A DNA stretch of 64,000 nt from Bradyrhizobium commune (lineage in GTDB: Bacteria > Pseudomonadota > Alphaproteobacteria > Rhizobiales > Xanthobacteraceae), in NCBI RefSeq assembly GCF_015624505.1, contig NZ_CP061379.1, positions 2,480,001 to 2,544,000 of the forward strand, written 5' to 3'. Shown piece after piece: positions 18,518 through 27,661 of the stretch. The notes under the pieces are model-generated. The model had not been told where the DNA came from. It worked only from the letters and a program-made list of their open reading frames with translations, and ran no database searches. A program made the position numbers and the translations under genes. The stretch's first letter is position 1; each line of letters opens with the position of its first letter.

Positions 18518-20569
18518 TTGCACTCCCCGCTGAACAAGCCAGAAGAATTGGACCGCAGTTTCGGAGTGAGCCGAGTCTCGCCTGAAGCTGGCTCGATCTG
18601 TTTCGCCGCGGTTTTCGTCTGCGCGATGTCGGCGACATCGGCGGTGATCTGCGCCGTCGTGCGGGGCCCTCTTGGAAGTCCCCACTGGTTCGTGTTCGTA
18701 AAGGCGTTCCTGCTGCTGGCGGCCGCCGTCTCCTGCGTGCTGGTGCTGACAACCCGTCACCGGCAGGGCCATGCCGGGGTGGTGCTGGGCGTCATCGCGA
18801 TTTTGTTCTTGCCGTGTCTGGCATGGCTGGATCGTGTCTTGGCGGACGTCGTCATCTACCCGATTCTGCTCGGGGTGGTCTTCGTTGGCATCTGGCGCTT
18901 CGCTGTACTGGTGCGCGGCATGGCGCGGCCGACGTTGATGCTGGCCGTGGCCAGCGGCTGCGGTGCGGGGATCTGCTACTTCTTCGTCGTGAACGCAAAG
19001 GGCTACGCTACCGTTCTTACGCCCGAACAGGCGGTGACGGGCCTGCAGCACCTCGACACGCTGTTTCACGCCTCGATTGCCAACATGCTGGTGAAGACCG
19101 GTCACTTGAGTACGGGGCTGGACGGCTTTTTGCCGATCAAATACCACGTTCTCTCCCACATCTGGATTGGGTGTATCGGCCTCTGGCTCGGCGTCACGAC
19201 GCTCGAGAGCTATTATCTCGTGGCGCAGATCATCGCCATTCCGCTGTTGTTCTTCAGCCTGATCGCAGCTGGGGCATTGCTGCGGCGACCGGACGACCAA
19301 TCGCCGGACAGCGCCCTCGTCACGTTCGTACCGCTGCTGCTCCTTGCGGTCGCTGACCTCTGGGGCTGGACGTCCTACCTCGTATCCGAGAGCTACTTCC
19401 TTTCTCTGCTTCTGTTCCTGTTTGCGATGCCGCTATTCGCCGAGATTGCCGACGAGAGGTCACCGCTGCGGCCTCCGTTGTTCGCGCTGGCGATTGCAGG
19501 AACCCTGGTCCTGTTCTCCAAGATTTCGGTCGGGGTGATTTTTTGGGGAGCCACTGGTTTCCTGCTTTGGCGGCGAACGGGGCCGACCGCCCTGAACCTC
19601 GTCAAGCTTGCGCTGCCCATCGGACTGCTGGTCGGGCTTGCCAGCATGGTCAGTTCTCCCGACGCCGGCACCTACGTTCACACGCTGAGACTGCTCAGCT
19701 TTGCGCGCGAGTACCCGCGCGGCGCGCTACCGAATATCGTCGCCAATCTGGTGCTGCTGTACGGTGCGGCGTCGCTTTGGTTGGCCGGTTCGCCGTCCGA
19801 GAAGCGGCTGGCCGAAACATTTGCACTGTTCGCGATCGGAAGCCTTGTTCCGGCCGTGCTGCTCGACATCGCGGGAGGGTCAGCATTCTATTTCGCCAAT
19901 GTCGGGACCTTCGCCTGTATCGCCTTTCTGACTGCGTATGGCGTTCCGGCGATTGAAAGGCGAGGTCATTGGGCATTTCGTCCCGCCATCGTCCTCGGCA
20001 TTCTCATTGCCGTCGGCCTGGCCACCGATGAGAAGAGAAACAGCCCCGGCAAACTGGCGGCACAGTTTCGGGAGTTGAACGATCGAGTCCACGCGCTCAC
20101 TGGCGCCGACGACGCGGCCCCACTCCCGACAGCGCGTGCGATTGCCGCGCTGCTTGCGCCTGCCGGGAGCCTTCGGCGAGAGATCGGTGATGGCATCAAG
20201 CGCGTGCCGGGAACTCAATCGATTGAGACGCTGCTTTCGTTGAGTGGAGGGCAGACGCGCCATCTGGCCGTGTTCGTCGCGCCGGGCAATCGGCCGTTCT
20301 GGACCACTTATCTCGATTGTCGAGGAGACCCGTTCATCATTCCGGCAATCCTTGGGGTCCCTATGCTCAAGGGGATCAATCCTCCGGAATTCAAATGTGC
20401 CAGAGACATTTACTATACGACCAGCCTCTACAGGGACGACGCGATCTCGGAGGCATCGACCGACGAGCAGCTTTGCGCACGGGCATCCGGCTTCGGGCTG
20501 GATACGTTATTGGTCCTCTCGGCGCCGCGCGAAGGCCGGAAAGTGAGCTGCGCTGTCCCGCAGCGATGA
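18518..20569 (+). CDS. Large polytopic membrane protein with soluble C-terminal domain, glycosyltransferase-like (GT-C type) topology
   Basis: 683 residues from TTG 18518, with AAAAGGAT upstream. About 12-14 hydrophobic helices fill residues 25-500, and a soluble, probably periplasmic domain occupies about 510-683. A D-x-x-F-H-type motif (LDTLFHASI) in the first loop region recalls the acidic catalytic loop of GT-C lipid-linked glycosyltransferases. It is convergent with the 953-residue protein downstream, 24 nt apart. The two share overall layout and probably act on the same glycan. No family can be named with confidence. Confidence 0.65.
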   Translation: MHSPLNKPEELDRSFGVSRVSPEAGSICFAAVFVCAMSATSAVICAVVRGPLGSPHWFVFVKAFLLLAAAVSCVLVLTTRHRQGHAGVVLGVIAILFLPCLAWLDRVLADVVIYPILLGVVFVGIWRFAVLVRGMARPTLMLAVASGCGAGICYFFVVNAKGYATVLTPEQAVTGLQHLDTLFHASIANMLVKTGHLSTGLDGFLPIKYHVLSHIWIGCIGLWLGVTTLESYYLVAQIIAIPLLFFSLIAAGALLRRPDDQSPDSALVTFVPLLLLAVADLWGWTSYLVSESYFLSLLLFLFAMPLFAEIADERSPLRPPLFALAIAGTLVLFSKISVGVIFWGATGFLLWRRTGPTALNLVKLALPIGLLVGLASMVSSPDAGTYVHTLRLLSFAREYPRGALPNIVANLVLLYGAASLWLAGSPSEKRLAETFALFAIGSLVPAVLLDIAGGSAFYFANVGTFACIAFLTAYGVPAIERRGHWAFRPAIVLGILIAVGLATDEKRNSPGKLAAQFRELNDRVHALTGADDAAPLPTARAIAALLAPAGSLRREIGDGIKRVPGTQSIETLLSLSGGQTRHLAVFVAPGNRPFWTTYLDCRGDPFIIPAILGVPMLKGINPPEFKCARDIYYTTSLYRDDAISEASTDEQLCARASGFGLDTLLVLSAPREGRKVSCAVPQR

Positions 20570-20593
20570 GTATCGCGGCGGCGTGCCGGCGTT

Positions 20594-23455
20594 CTACTCG
20601 GAGCTCGAGCGCTCCTTCAGATTTGCGATGATCCGCAATTGTCTGGTGTTCTGCGCACAGAGTAGCTCTGCTTGAGCCTGCGAAATCGGTACGCTCTTTT
20701 CGTCGGCTAGCGTCCCGGTGACGGCCAGTCGCTCCACGCCGGCGAGCTGGCTGATCGGCGGCAAGAGCTGCCGGCAGGCGGCTTGAGGGAGGGCAAAGAG
20801 ATCGATCGTCAATTGGGATCCGGATTTCTGCAAGGACATGGTCCCCGAGAACGACACCAATCGTCGGCCGGCGACAAGATTTGGAGGAACCGTCGCACCC
20901 GCGCGTTCGAGCGCCGGATAATTCAGAGCGCCGTCCGGGAGGGCGCGGCTTACTGCGCGAATCCCGTCGATGAGCGCCGCTAGATCCGCTGTGCGTCCGC
21001 GCGATCGTTCAACGATTTCTTCAGCCAAGTCCATGGTCTGCTCGCGGCAATCATCGGCAGCTTGCGGATCGCCCGTCTTCCGAATCCTGTAGGCGGCAAC
21101 GTCCGGCGTCGAGCCGCGAAGCTCGCACAGCGCGCCTTGGGTGCGGAGCCGCTCCAGGATGGCCCTTTCGAGCTGCCCCAGGCCCGCAACGTCGCGGCGC
21201 ACGAGGACCAGATCGCCGCTCGCAAGCGTCACATCTTCTGCCAGGATACGCTTGAACAGCGCCGGCACGAGTTCATCGGAGAAGGTGAACGACCGAGGCC
21301 AAGTGTGCCACTTGTCGGTATACATCAGCGCAATGTCGCTGAGCATCTGCCATCCGTCAGAGCTCTCGCCAAGCAGCACGGTAACCTTGGTGGCCTTGCC
21401 GGAGAATCGTTCGATGAGACCTTTGGCGTCCGCGACGATTGTGCGGTCGTAGTCGTCCAGCGACCAAAGGGAGTTTCGGCTGTTCAGCGCGAGTTCGCGG
21501 TTCACCGTCTCGGACAAGCTTCGCGCCAGGGCTGCGGGGCTGCAACGATCGTGGTCCCTACATTCCTGCAGCAGCAACGTATAGGGTGAATCGACGCGAA
21601 GCACGTAGAGGCAACAGAAGATTGAGGCCCAGAACACGGTCGCAACGGTTACAGCCGTCAGCCTGACTGCCACGCGATCTCCGCCAAGCGCACGGCCCGC
21701 CAGCCAGAGCGCGGCGGGTACGAACAAAAGTCCGAACGGCAATAGCGCGATGGCAACGGTAAAGTCGACCGAGCGGCCGGCGTAATAAGCGCCCGTCAGC
21801 GCCGTCAATATCGCGGCCGGCAATGCATGTTGTAACCAGGTGTCGTTCAAGATCTGTCGCGAGGCGGATCTGCCGTCGATCGTCAACCGCCAGCAGCCGG
21901 CGATCGTGATCGTGACCGCGGCCATGATCGGCATCCACCCCCAGAACGCCGCGTCGAACGGGACCGACCAGAATTGCGAGAGCGGGTTGTAGCTCGACAG
22001 GAAGCCGAGATAGATGTTGAAGGCCGGCCAACTGCCAGCCGCGGCCAGCGTGCCGATCGAGAGCACGGCAAGTCCAGCGATCATCGGCAGCGCGGCGATC
22101 GCGAAATCCCTCATGAGCCTGGTATAGTTCAGGTCGCGCAGATTGATCGGGGTGAGCGATCCCGCATACAGGGCCGCCGATCCGACGAAGGCCTCTATGC
22201 TCCACAAGCTGGAGAGAAAGCCGGCGAACAAAGTGAGCGCGGAATGTCGGGAGCCTCGTCGCGCGCCGAGCGCAACGGCCATGAGCAAAATGGGGAGATA
22301 GCGCGCGCCCAGCACGGACGGAGCGGCATTCACGTTGCCCTGGCCGTTGTCCCAGCTGGACAGCCAGAACAGGATGAATATGAGGCCGAACCAGACCGCG
22401 GTGATCCGGGTTCGCGTCGACTGCCAGAGCGCGATCAGAAAGAGGCCGTAGAAGGTCAGATTGCAAAGCTGGATGGCAAGGTTGGCGACGGCAAAGGATG
22501 GTGGCCCGAGCCGGAAGGCAAGGTAGGTGGCGAGGACGGGGCCTGGACCGTATTGTGAGAATGTGTCGACCATCAGCGTGCCGCCGTGCAGCAGATGCAG
22601 GGCGGGCCCGATCACCGTCATGTAGTGAAACGCGTCGGCAGCAAGCGAGAAATCGAAACTGAGGACGACGCTCGCGACGAGGGCGACGGCCAGGGCTGCC
22701 CGTTGAGCCGATTGGAGCCGCGCTGGATGATCGACTGCAAGGCGTCGCTCGAGGATCAGAAAGCCTGCGCCGCCGGCCACGAGCAGCGCCGCAGTCAATG
22801 TCGCAAGCAGCAGGCTCGGCAGATCCGGAAATCCTCCTGGCGCTGTCGGAAAGAGGAAGCTCAAAACCGGGGTGAAATATCGATTTTCCGGTTCGATCCT
22901 GAACAGGGTGATCACTGCGGCTGCGAAGGCGAATGCGAGCGCAAGCGTCTGTGTCGGCCTTGAGCTCCATCGCGCAATGATCGCGCCGGCCCGATCAAGG
23001 AATCCTTCCGTTCGGACCGCGAAGCGCAACCACGTGATCAGCACGATATATCCGACGGTCGAGACTTCGGCCACGTGCAGCGCGGCTTTGCGCCAGAACT
23101 CCATGCCTCCCTTGCCGGCCCAGCCGACGATGGCGACGAGGGCAAGGCTGGCCAGCGCCGCGACCGCGCACCACACATTCGCGGCTTCCAGCAGTCGGCC
23201 TGCCTCTGGCGAACGACGATCCAGCCAATCCTGTAGCGTCATCGTAACTACCGGCAGGACCGACATCCCGGTGACAAAAACCAGCATGGTTCGGGACCGG
23301 GGGGCTATTCCCAACTGCTTGGCGAGCACGATCTCGAGCAGAAGGCCAAGGAACGTCAGAGCAGCGCTCGAGAGTATCGGCGCCACGTCGTCGAGCCACG
23401 CGCATGATTGCTGCCGCGCAACCTCGCCGTAAGGTTCGTGCACGTTTGATTTCAT
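20594..23455 (-). CDS. Very large polytopic membrane protein with C-terminal type IVb pilin head-like domain
   Basis: 953 residues. About 14 membrane helices span residues 25-620; a motif ADAFHYMTVIGPALHLLHGG with a following DTFSQYG resembles the catalytic loop area of GT-C glycosyltransferases. Residues 630-820 are soluble. Residues 825-953 read like the globular part of PilS-type pilins: a helix LAALIDGIRAV, then NYPALERAGATVPPNLV, a glycine-containing strand pair, LPQAAC (C894) and SQAQAELLCA (C933), the two cysteines spaced as in pilin D-loops. No prepilin leader is present. It lies in the surface-glycan locus next to another large membrane protein. Confidence 0.7.
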   Translation of the reverse strand: MKSNVHEPYGEVARQQSCAWLDDVAPILSSAALTFLGLLLEIVLAKQLGIAPRSRTMLVFVTGMSVLPVVTMTLQDWLDRRSPEAGRLLEAANVWCAVAALASLALVAIVGWAGKGGMEFWRKAALHVAEVSTVGYIVLITWLRFAVRTEGFLDRAGAIIARWSSRPTQTLALAFAFAAAVITLFRIEPENRYFTPVLSFLFPTAPGGFPDLPSLLLATLTAALLVAGGAGFLILERRLAVDHPARLQSAQRAALAVALVASVVLSFDFSLAADAFHYMTVIGPALHLLHGGTLMVDTFSQYGPGPVLATYLAFRLGPPSFAVANLAIQLCNLTFYGLFLIALWQSTRTRITAVWFGLIFILFWLSSWDNGQGNVNAAPSVLGARYLPILLMAVALGARRGSRHSALTLFAGFLSSLWSIEAFVGSAALYAGSLTPINLRDLNYTRLMRDFAIAALPMIAGLAVLSIGTLAAAGSWPAFNIYLGFLSSYNPLSQFWSVPFDAAFWGWMPIMAAVTITIAGCWRLTIDGRSASRQILNDTWLQHALPAAILTALTGAYYAGRSVDFTVAIALLPFGLLFVPAALWLAGRALGGDRVAVRLTAVTVATVFWASIFCCLYVLRVDSPYTLLLQECRDHDRCSPAALARSLSETVNRELALNSRNSLWSLDDYDRTIVADAKGLIERFSGKATKVTVLLGESSDGWQMLSDIALMYTDKWHTWPRSFTFSDELVPALFKRILAEDVTLASGDLVLVRRDVAGLGQLERAILERLRTQGALCELRGSTPDVAAYRIRKTGDPQAADDCREQTMDLAEEIVERSRGRTADLAALIDGIRAVSRALPDGALNYPALERAGATVPPNLVAGRRLVSFSGTMSLQKSGSQLTIDLFALPQAACRQLLPPISQLAGVERLAVTGTLADEKSVPISQAQAELLCAQNTRQLRIIANLKERSSSE

Positions 23456-23528
23456 GGGGTGGTTCCGGAAACCTCAGGCTGTGATGAACGGCGCGGGGCA
23501 GGGCTGCGCCATTCCCAAACGACGAATC

Positions 23529-24239
23529 TTACGAGGGCACGTGAGCAGCCATGCAGTATTGCGCTCCGAGCGGCAGCCAACCGAGGCTCGTATCCAGCCT
23601 GTGGAAGAATGGCGTGTCGAAAGGAGTGAAGATGATGAACTGCCGCTTCGGATCGACCAGGCCCGCGGCACGGAACAGCTTTGCGAGCTGACCGGAGTGG
23701 AGCAGCACGGCGTTCTGATCGAACGGGCAGCTCCTGACGATCTTCTGCGTCAACGGATTGACCGGATTATGCTCGATGATGATGACGAGGCCTCCCGGCC
23801 GGACGACGCGGGCCGCCTCGACGAGGAAGGATTTCCAATCGTCCGGCGGAACGTGATGCATCACGGCGATGGCGTAGGCGATGTCGAAACTGCGGTCCTG
23901 GTAGGGAAGTCGCGTGCCTTCATAGACGTCGTAGTGGACGTCCGGGTTGCTGGCCCTGGCTTCCTCGATGACCGTCCCGGCGACGTCGATCCCGGTCAGC
24001 CGGATACCCGATTTCTCCGGCGGGAGATGCGGATGAATGAGGCCCTGTCCGCAACCGATATCCAGCACATCGAGCGGTCGCAACGCCCCCTCCTTGAGCT
24101 GTGACCGGACCGTTGAGAATACGTCCAGCAAATACCGCGCCTTCGCGCGCGTAAAGAAATCCTGCGGCTGGCCGCTGAAGGCGATCGCATTGTCGATCTG
24201 CTGGCTGTAGCCGTCGCGATATTGGTCGAATTCCGTCAT
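23529..24239 (-). CDS. Class I SAM-dependent methyltransferase
   Basis: 236 residues from ATG 24239, which shares one base with the stop of the glycosyltransferase gene upstream (TGATG), implying coupling. Motif I is VLDIGCGQGLIHP, followed by LTGIDVAGTVIEEAR, a motif II-like FDIAYAIAVMHHVPPDDW, and VRPGGLVIIIEHNP as motif III. These are the standard features of Methyltransf_11/25-type enzymes. The longer open frame up to 24548 runs inside the neighbouring gene and is not coding. Probably methylates a sugar or lipid carrier in the glycan pathway. Confidence 0.85.
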   Translation of the reverse strand: MTEFDQYRDGYSQQIDNAIAFSGQPQDFFTRAKARYLLDVFSTVRSQLKEGALRPLDVLDIGCGQGLIHPHLPPEKSGIRLTGIDVAGTVIEEARASNPDVHYDVYEGTRLPYQDRSFDIAYAIAVMHHVPPDDWKSFLVEAARVVRPGGLVIIIEHNPVNPLTQKIVRSCPFDQNAVLLHSGQLAKLFRAAGLVDPKRQFIIFTPFDTPFFHRLDTSLGWLPLGAQYCMAAHVPS

Positions 24240-25300
24240 CACGCTTGTCCTGTCCCGGTCCTGCGAAGCATCTCGGCCGGCGCCTCCCGGGCAGCCGCTG
24301 ACGGTGGTGCTTTCAGCGCCAGCCGATCCAGTGACGTATCGGTCACGTTGACGCTGTACTCGATCACAGTCGTCGGCCGCGAGCGCACCTGGTTGTAGAT
24401 TCGTCCGACATACTCGCCGATGATTCCGAGAAAGATGCCGTTGAGGCTGATGCCGAACAGCAGCAACACCGTCGTCGTGGCAAAGCCTGCCGGCCAGTTG
24501 ATGCCGAAGAACACCCGGGAGAAGATGTAGAAGAAGCTCGCAAGGCACGTCAGCATCGAAACTCCCAGCCCGACGAAGGCTGCGAGGCGAAGTGGAAAGA
24601 TCGAGTGCGTGATCAATCCGTCGACTGCGAGCGCGATCAGCTTGCCGAGCGGGAATTTGCTCACGCCGGCCTGCCGCGCCTGCCGGTCGTAGGCGACGCC
24701 GGCCTGCTTGGTGGCGAGCAGCGAGGTCAGGCCGCGCGTGTAAGGCGCAACGTCGTCGATCAGATGGAGCTGATCCAGCACCGTGCGGTCGATCAGCCTG
24801 AAATCGCCGCTGTCGAGCATCAGATTGTCGTCAGACAAGCGCTTGAGCAGCCGGTAGTAGAACTGACGCGCCCATTGGAGCGGCTTACTTTCCTGTCGAA
24901 AGCGCCTGATGCCCACGACCACGTCGTGCCCCTGCTCCCACAACTCCAGAAATCGAGGGAATACACTCGGCGGGTCCTGCAGGTCGCAATCGATCTGGAT
25001 GGCCGCGTCGCCGGCTGCCAGGCGGTAGGCCGTCAGCACGGACCTCTGAAATCCGAAATTCCTGGCAAAGCGCACCGCGCGCACGCGCGGGTCCTTTTCC
25101 GCCAGTTCGGAAATGATCGAGATCGAAGCGTCGGTGCTGTGATTGTCGGTGAAGATGATCTCGAACGCGTAGCGGTCCTTCATCTGCTCGAAGACGTCGC
25201 CGACGGCCTCATAGGCCCTGCGAATATTGCCTTCCTCGTTGAAGACGGGGATCAAAATGGAAATGAGCTTGCGCTCGCTTTCAACAGGCGTCCTGCGCAT
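24239..25300 (-). CDS. GT2-family glycosyltransferase, GtrB/dolichol-phosphate-mannose synthase type
   Basis: 353 residues from ATG 25300. The GT2 fold begins at ISILIPVFNEEGNI; catalytic acidic motifs are FTDNHSTD and QIDCDLQDPP. Two C-terminal membrane helices (about residues 230-310) and the conserved IGEYVGRIYNQVRSRP match GtrB/ArnC-type enzymes that transfer a sugar to undecaprenyl phosphate. The frame is open to 25579, but the upstream part overlaps the divergent gene and has no clear ribosome site. The usual role is supplying a lipid-linked monosaccharide for periplasmic GT-C transferases, which fits the two large membrane proteins nearby. Confidence 0.88.
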   Translation of the reverse strand: MRRTPVESERKLISILIPVFNEEGNIRRAYEAVGDVFEQMKDRYAFEIIFTDNHSTDASISIISELAEKDPRVRAVRFARNFGFQRSVLTAYRLAAGDAAIQIDCDLQDPPSVFPRFLELWEQGHDVVVGIRRFRQESKPLQWARQFYYRLLKRLSDDNLMLDSGDFRLIDRTVLDQLHLIDDVAPYTRGLTSLLATKQAGVAYDRQARQAGVSKFPLGKLIALAVDGLITHSIFPLRLAAFVGLGVSMLTCLASFFYIFSRVFFGINWPAGFATTTVLLLFGISLNGIFLGIIGEYVGRIYNQVRSRPTTVIEYSVNVTDTSLDRLALKAPPSAAAREAPAEMLRRTGTGQA

Positions 25301-25475
25301 TACCCTAGTTGTCCTGCTTGTATCGATAGGTCTTCGGCCGAGGGTTGATATGGGCTCGGAAATGCTAGTAACAGATGCGGGGCTTTGCGCAAGATAGCCC
25401 AGGCCCCTCCGTGGCAAATTACCTAGTGTTGCGAAGGACATATGCTTGATTAATGGGGGGCTTTCCAGTAAGGGT

Positions 25476-25525
25476 CGCCGGGCGCGCCCGGCGTCGCGCG
25501 CCGCCCCCGGATGGCTTTCATCCGG
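25476..25525. promoter_or_regulatory. Palindrome and hairpin in the divergent region of the GT2 and C-methyltransferase genes
   Basis: Two separate structures: an 18-bp perfect palindrome CGCCGGGCGCGCCCGGCG at 25476-25493, and a hairpin with 7-bp arms CCGGATG/CATCCGG at 25507-25525 (5-nt loop). Both lie in the 263-nt region between the divergent starts at 25300 and 25564. They could be regulator sites or leader structures for the CDP-sugar cassette. Confidence 0.35.
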
Positions 25526-25563
25526 AAATCTTCCGTATCTCGTTGTCGCAATTAAGGTTCCGA

Positions 25564-26829
25564 ATGCCCAACGCATCACATCATGACATCCCGACCGGGA
25601 AGCTGACGCGCTGTCAGGTTTGCGGCTCCGAGCGGCTCGAGCTCGTTATCGACCTCGGCCATCAGCCGCTCTGCGACTCGCTCCCATCGAAGGCACAGCT
25701 CGATGGTCCCGAGACGAGCTATCCGCTGCGTCAGGTGTGGTGTCGTGATTGTTCGCTGTCGCAGATCGACTACGTCGTTCCTCCAGAGGTCGTATTCCAT
25801 CCGGAATATCCTTACCGCTCCGGCATTACCAAGGAGCTTGCGGTCTATCAGGATGCGTTCGTTCAGGACGCGGTCGCTGACCTCGCGCTCAAGCCGGACC
25901 AGCTGGTCGTCGATATCGGCTCCAACGATGGAACGCTGCTATCCGGGTTCAAGCGACGCGGCATGCGCGTTCTCGGCATCGAGCCCACCAACATCGCGCG
26001 TATCGCGCGGGAGCAGGGCATCGACACCTTGCAGGCCTTCTTCGACGAGGAAACCGCGCGCAAGGTCGTGGAGACGCACGGCCACGCGAAGGTGGCGACC
26101 GCCACCAACGTGTTCGCGCATGTGGCGCAGTTGGGCAGCTTCATCCGCGGTCTGGAGCGTCTGCTGGCGCCCGATGGTGTTTTCATCCTCGAGAACCACT
26201 ATTTGCTCGACGTCATCGAGGGCGGGCAGTTCGACACCATCTATCACGAGCACCTGCGAACCTATTCGCTGAAGTCGATCGTCAAGCTGTTCGAGTTCTT
26301 CGACTTCACGTGCGTCGATGCGCGGCGGGTCAGCCGTTACGGCGGCAACATCCGGGTCTACGTGGCGAAGGGCAAGGGACGCCCGGTCAAGCCCGCACTC
26401 GCAGAGCTTTTGAAGGCGGAGGACGATTTCGGCCTGTCGCGTCCGGAATGCTACGAGGCCTTCCGCGCGCGCGCCGAAAAGGTCAAGCGCGACCTCCTCG
26501 AGCTCGCGCTCGACTGCAACAGGAAGGGCCTTAGCTTCGTCGGCAATTCATGCCCCGGCCGCTGCAGCACCCTGCTGAACTATGTCGGCATCGATCGCAC
26601 GCTTATGCCGTATATCTGCGAGCAGCCCACCTCGCTCAAGCTTGGCCTGCATCTGCCCGGAAAGCAGATTCCGATCGTGGACAACGAACGCCTGATCCGC
26701 GAGCAGCCGGATTACGTGGTGCTGCTCGCCTGGCACTATGGTCAGCCCATTGCCGAGCAGCTGCGGGCGAGAGGACTGAAGTCGAAACTGGTCATGCCGT
26801 TGCCCGAGGTCCGCATACTGCCGGATTGA
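25564..26829 (+). CDS. NDP-sugar C-methyltransferase (NovU/TylC3 type)
   Basis: 421 residues from ATG 25564. The N-terminus holds a zinc-binding region with paired cysteines (CQVCGS near residue 14 and CRDCSLSQ near 60). A SAM-binding domain follows with DIGSNDGTLLSGF, and the C-terminal domain contains LIREQPDYVVLLAWHY, typical of Methyltransf_13/14 sugar C-methyltransferases. These enzymes methylate C-3 of a 4-keto-6-deoxy nucleotide sugar. The following rfbF and rfbG supply exactly such a substrate as CDP-4-keto-6-deoxyglucose. The longer frame from 25453 starts within the regulatory palindrome region and is not favoured. Confidence 0.9.
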   Translation: MPNASHHDIPTGKLTRCQVCGSERLELVIDLGHQPLCDSLPSKAQLDGPETSYPLRQVWCRDCSLSQIDYVVPPEVVFHPEYPYRSGITKELAVYQDAFVQDAVADLALKPDQLVVDIGSNDGTLLSGFKRRGMRVLGIEPTNIARIAREQGIDTLQAFFDEETARKVVETHGHAKVATATNVFAHVAQLGSFIRGLERLLAPDGVFILENHYLLDVIEGGQFDTIYHEHLRTYSLKSIVKLFEFFDFTCVDARRVSRYGGNIRVYVAKGKGRPVKPALAELLKAEDDFGLSRPECYEAFRARAEKVKRDLLELALDCNRKGLSFVGNSCPGRCSTLLNYVGIDRTLMPYICEQPTSLKLGLHLPGKQIPIVDNERLIREQPDYVVLLAWHYGQPIAEQLRARGLKSKLVMPLPEVRILPD

Positions 26830-26887
26830 GTGATGCGCCGGACGTCGGGCCGGCGTGCGCGGGGCCGCTTCTGGTAGGAAGAGTGTC

Positions 26888-27661
26888 ATGAAAGCGATGA
26901 TCCTGGCCGGTGGGCTCGGCAGCCGTCTCAGTGAGGAGACCTCCGTACGACCAAAGCCGATGGTCGAGATCGGCGGGCATCCGATTCTCTGGCACATCAT
27001 GAAGATCTATTCGTCGTTCGGCATCAACGACTTCGTGATCTGCCTCGGCTACAAGGGCTATCTGATCAAGGAATATTTCTCGCACTATCTGCTGCATACG
27101 TCCGACGTCACGATCGATCTCAAGAACAACCAGATCGACTTTCACGCCAGCCGGTCCGAACCGTGGCGCGTGACACTGGTCGACACCGGTGCCGAGACCG
27201 AGACCGGAGGCCGCATCAAGCGGGCGCTGCCTTATGTCCGCGATGATGATGCGTTTTGCCTGACCTATGGTGACGGCGTTGCCAATGTCGACATCGCGCA
27301 GCTGATCGCGTTCCATCGCTCGCACGGCAAGCTCGCGACCGTCACGGGCATTCGTCCGCCGGGCAGGTTCGGCAGCCTCCAGCTGGAGGGCGCCGTCGTG
27401 AAAGGATTTACCGAAAAGCCCCTCGGCGACGGCGGATGGATCAATGGTGGATTCTTCGTGCTCAATCCCCGGATCGCCGAACTGATCGCCGGCGACGCCA
27501 CGACCTGGGAGCGGGAGCCGCTCGAGCAATTGGCCGCGAGCGGTGAGCTGCGCGTGTTCCGCCACGAAGGGTTCTGGCAGTCCATGGATACGCTGCGAGA
27601 GCGCAACCTGCTCGAGGGGCTTTGGAAAGGGAACAACCCGCCGTGGCGCATGTGGACGTAA
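26888..27661 (+). CDS. rfbF: Glucose-1-phosphate cytidylyltransferase RfbF
   Basis: 257 residues from ATG 26888, with an AGGAAGAG ribosome site. Signature elements are AGGLGSRLSEET at residues 7-18, RPKPMVEIGG, and the RfbF-specific LTYGDGVANVDI and GGWINGGFF segments. It makes CDP-glucose from glucose 1-phosphate and CTP, the entry step to CDP-linked deoxysugars. The end overlaps the start of rfbG. The full length matches the family. Confidence 0.95.
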   Translation: MKAMILAGGLGSRLSEETSVRPKPMVEIGGHPILWHIMKIYSSFGINDFVICLGYKGYLIKEYFSHYLLHTSDVTIDLKNNQIDFHASRSEPWRVTLVDTGAETETGGRIKRALPYVRDDDAFCLTYGDGVANVDIAQLIAFHRSHGKLATVTGIRPPGRFGSLQLEGAVVKGFTEKPLGDGGWINGGFFVLNPRIAELIAGDATTWEREPLEQLAASGELRVFRHEGFWQSMDTLRERNLLEGLWKGNNPPWRMWT

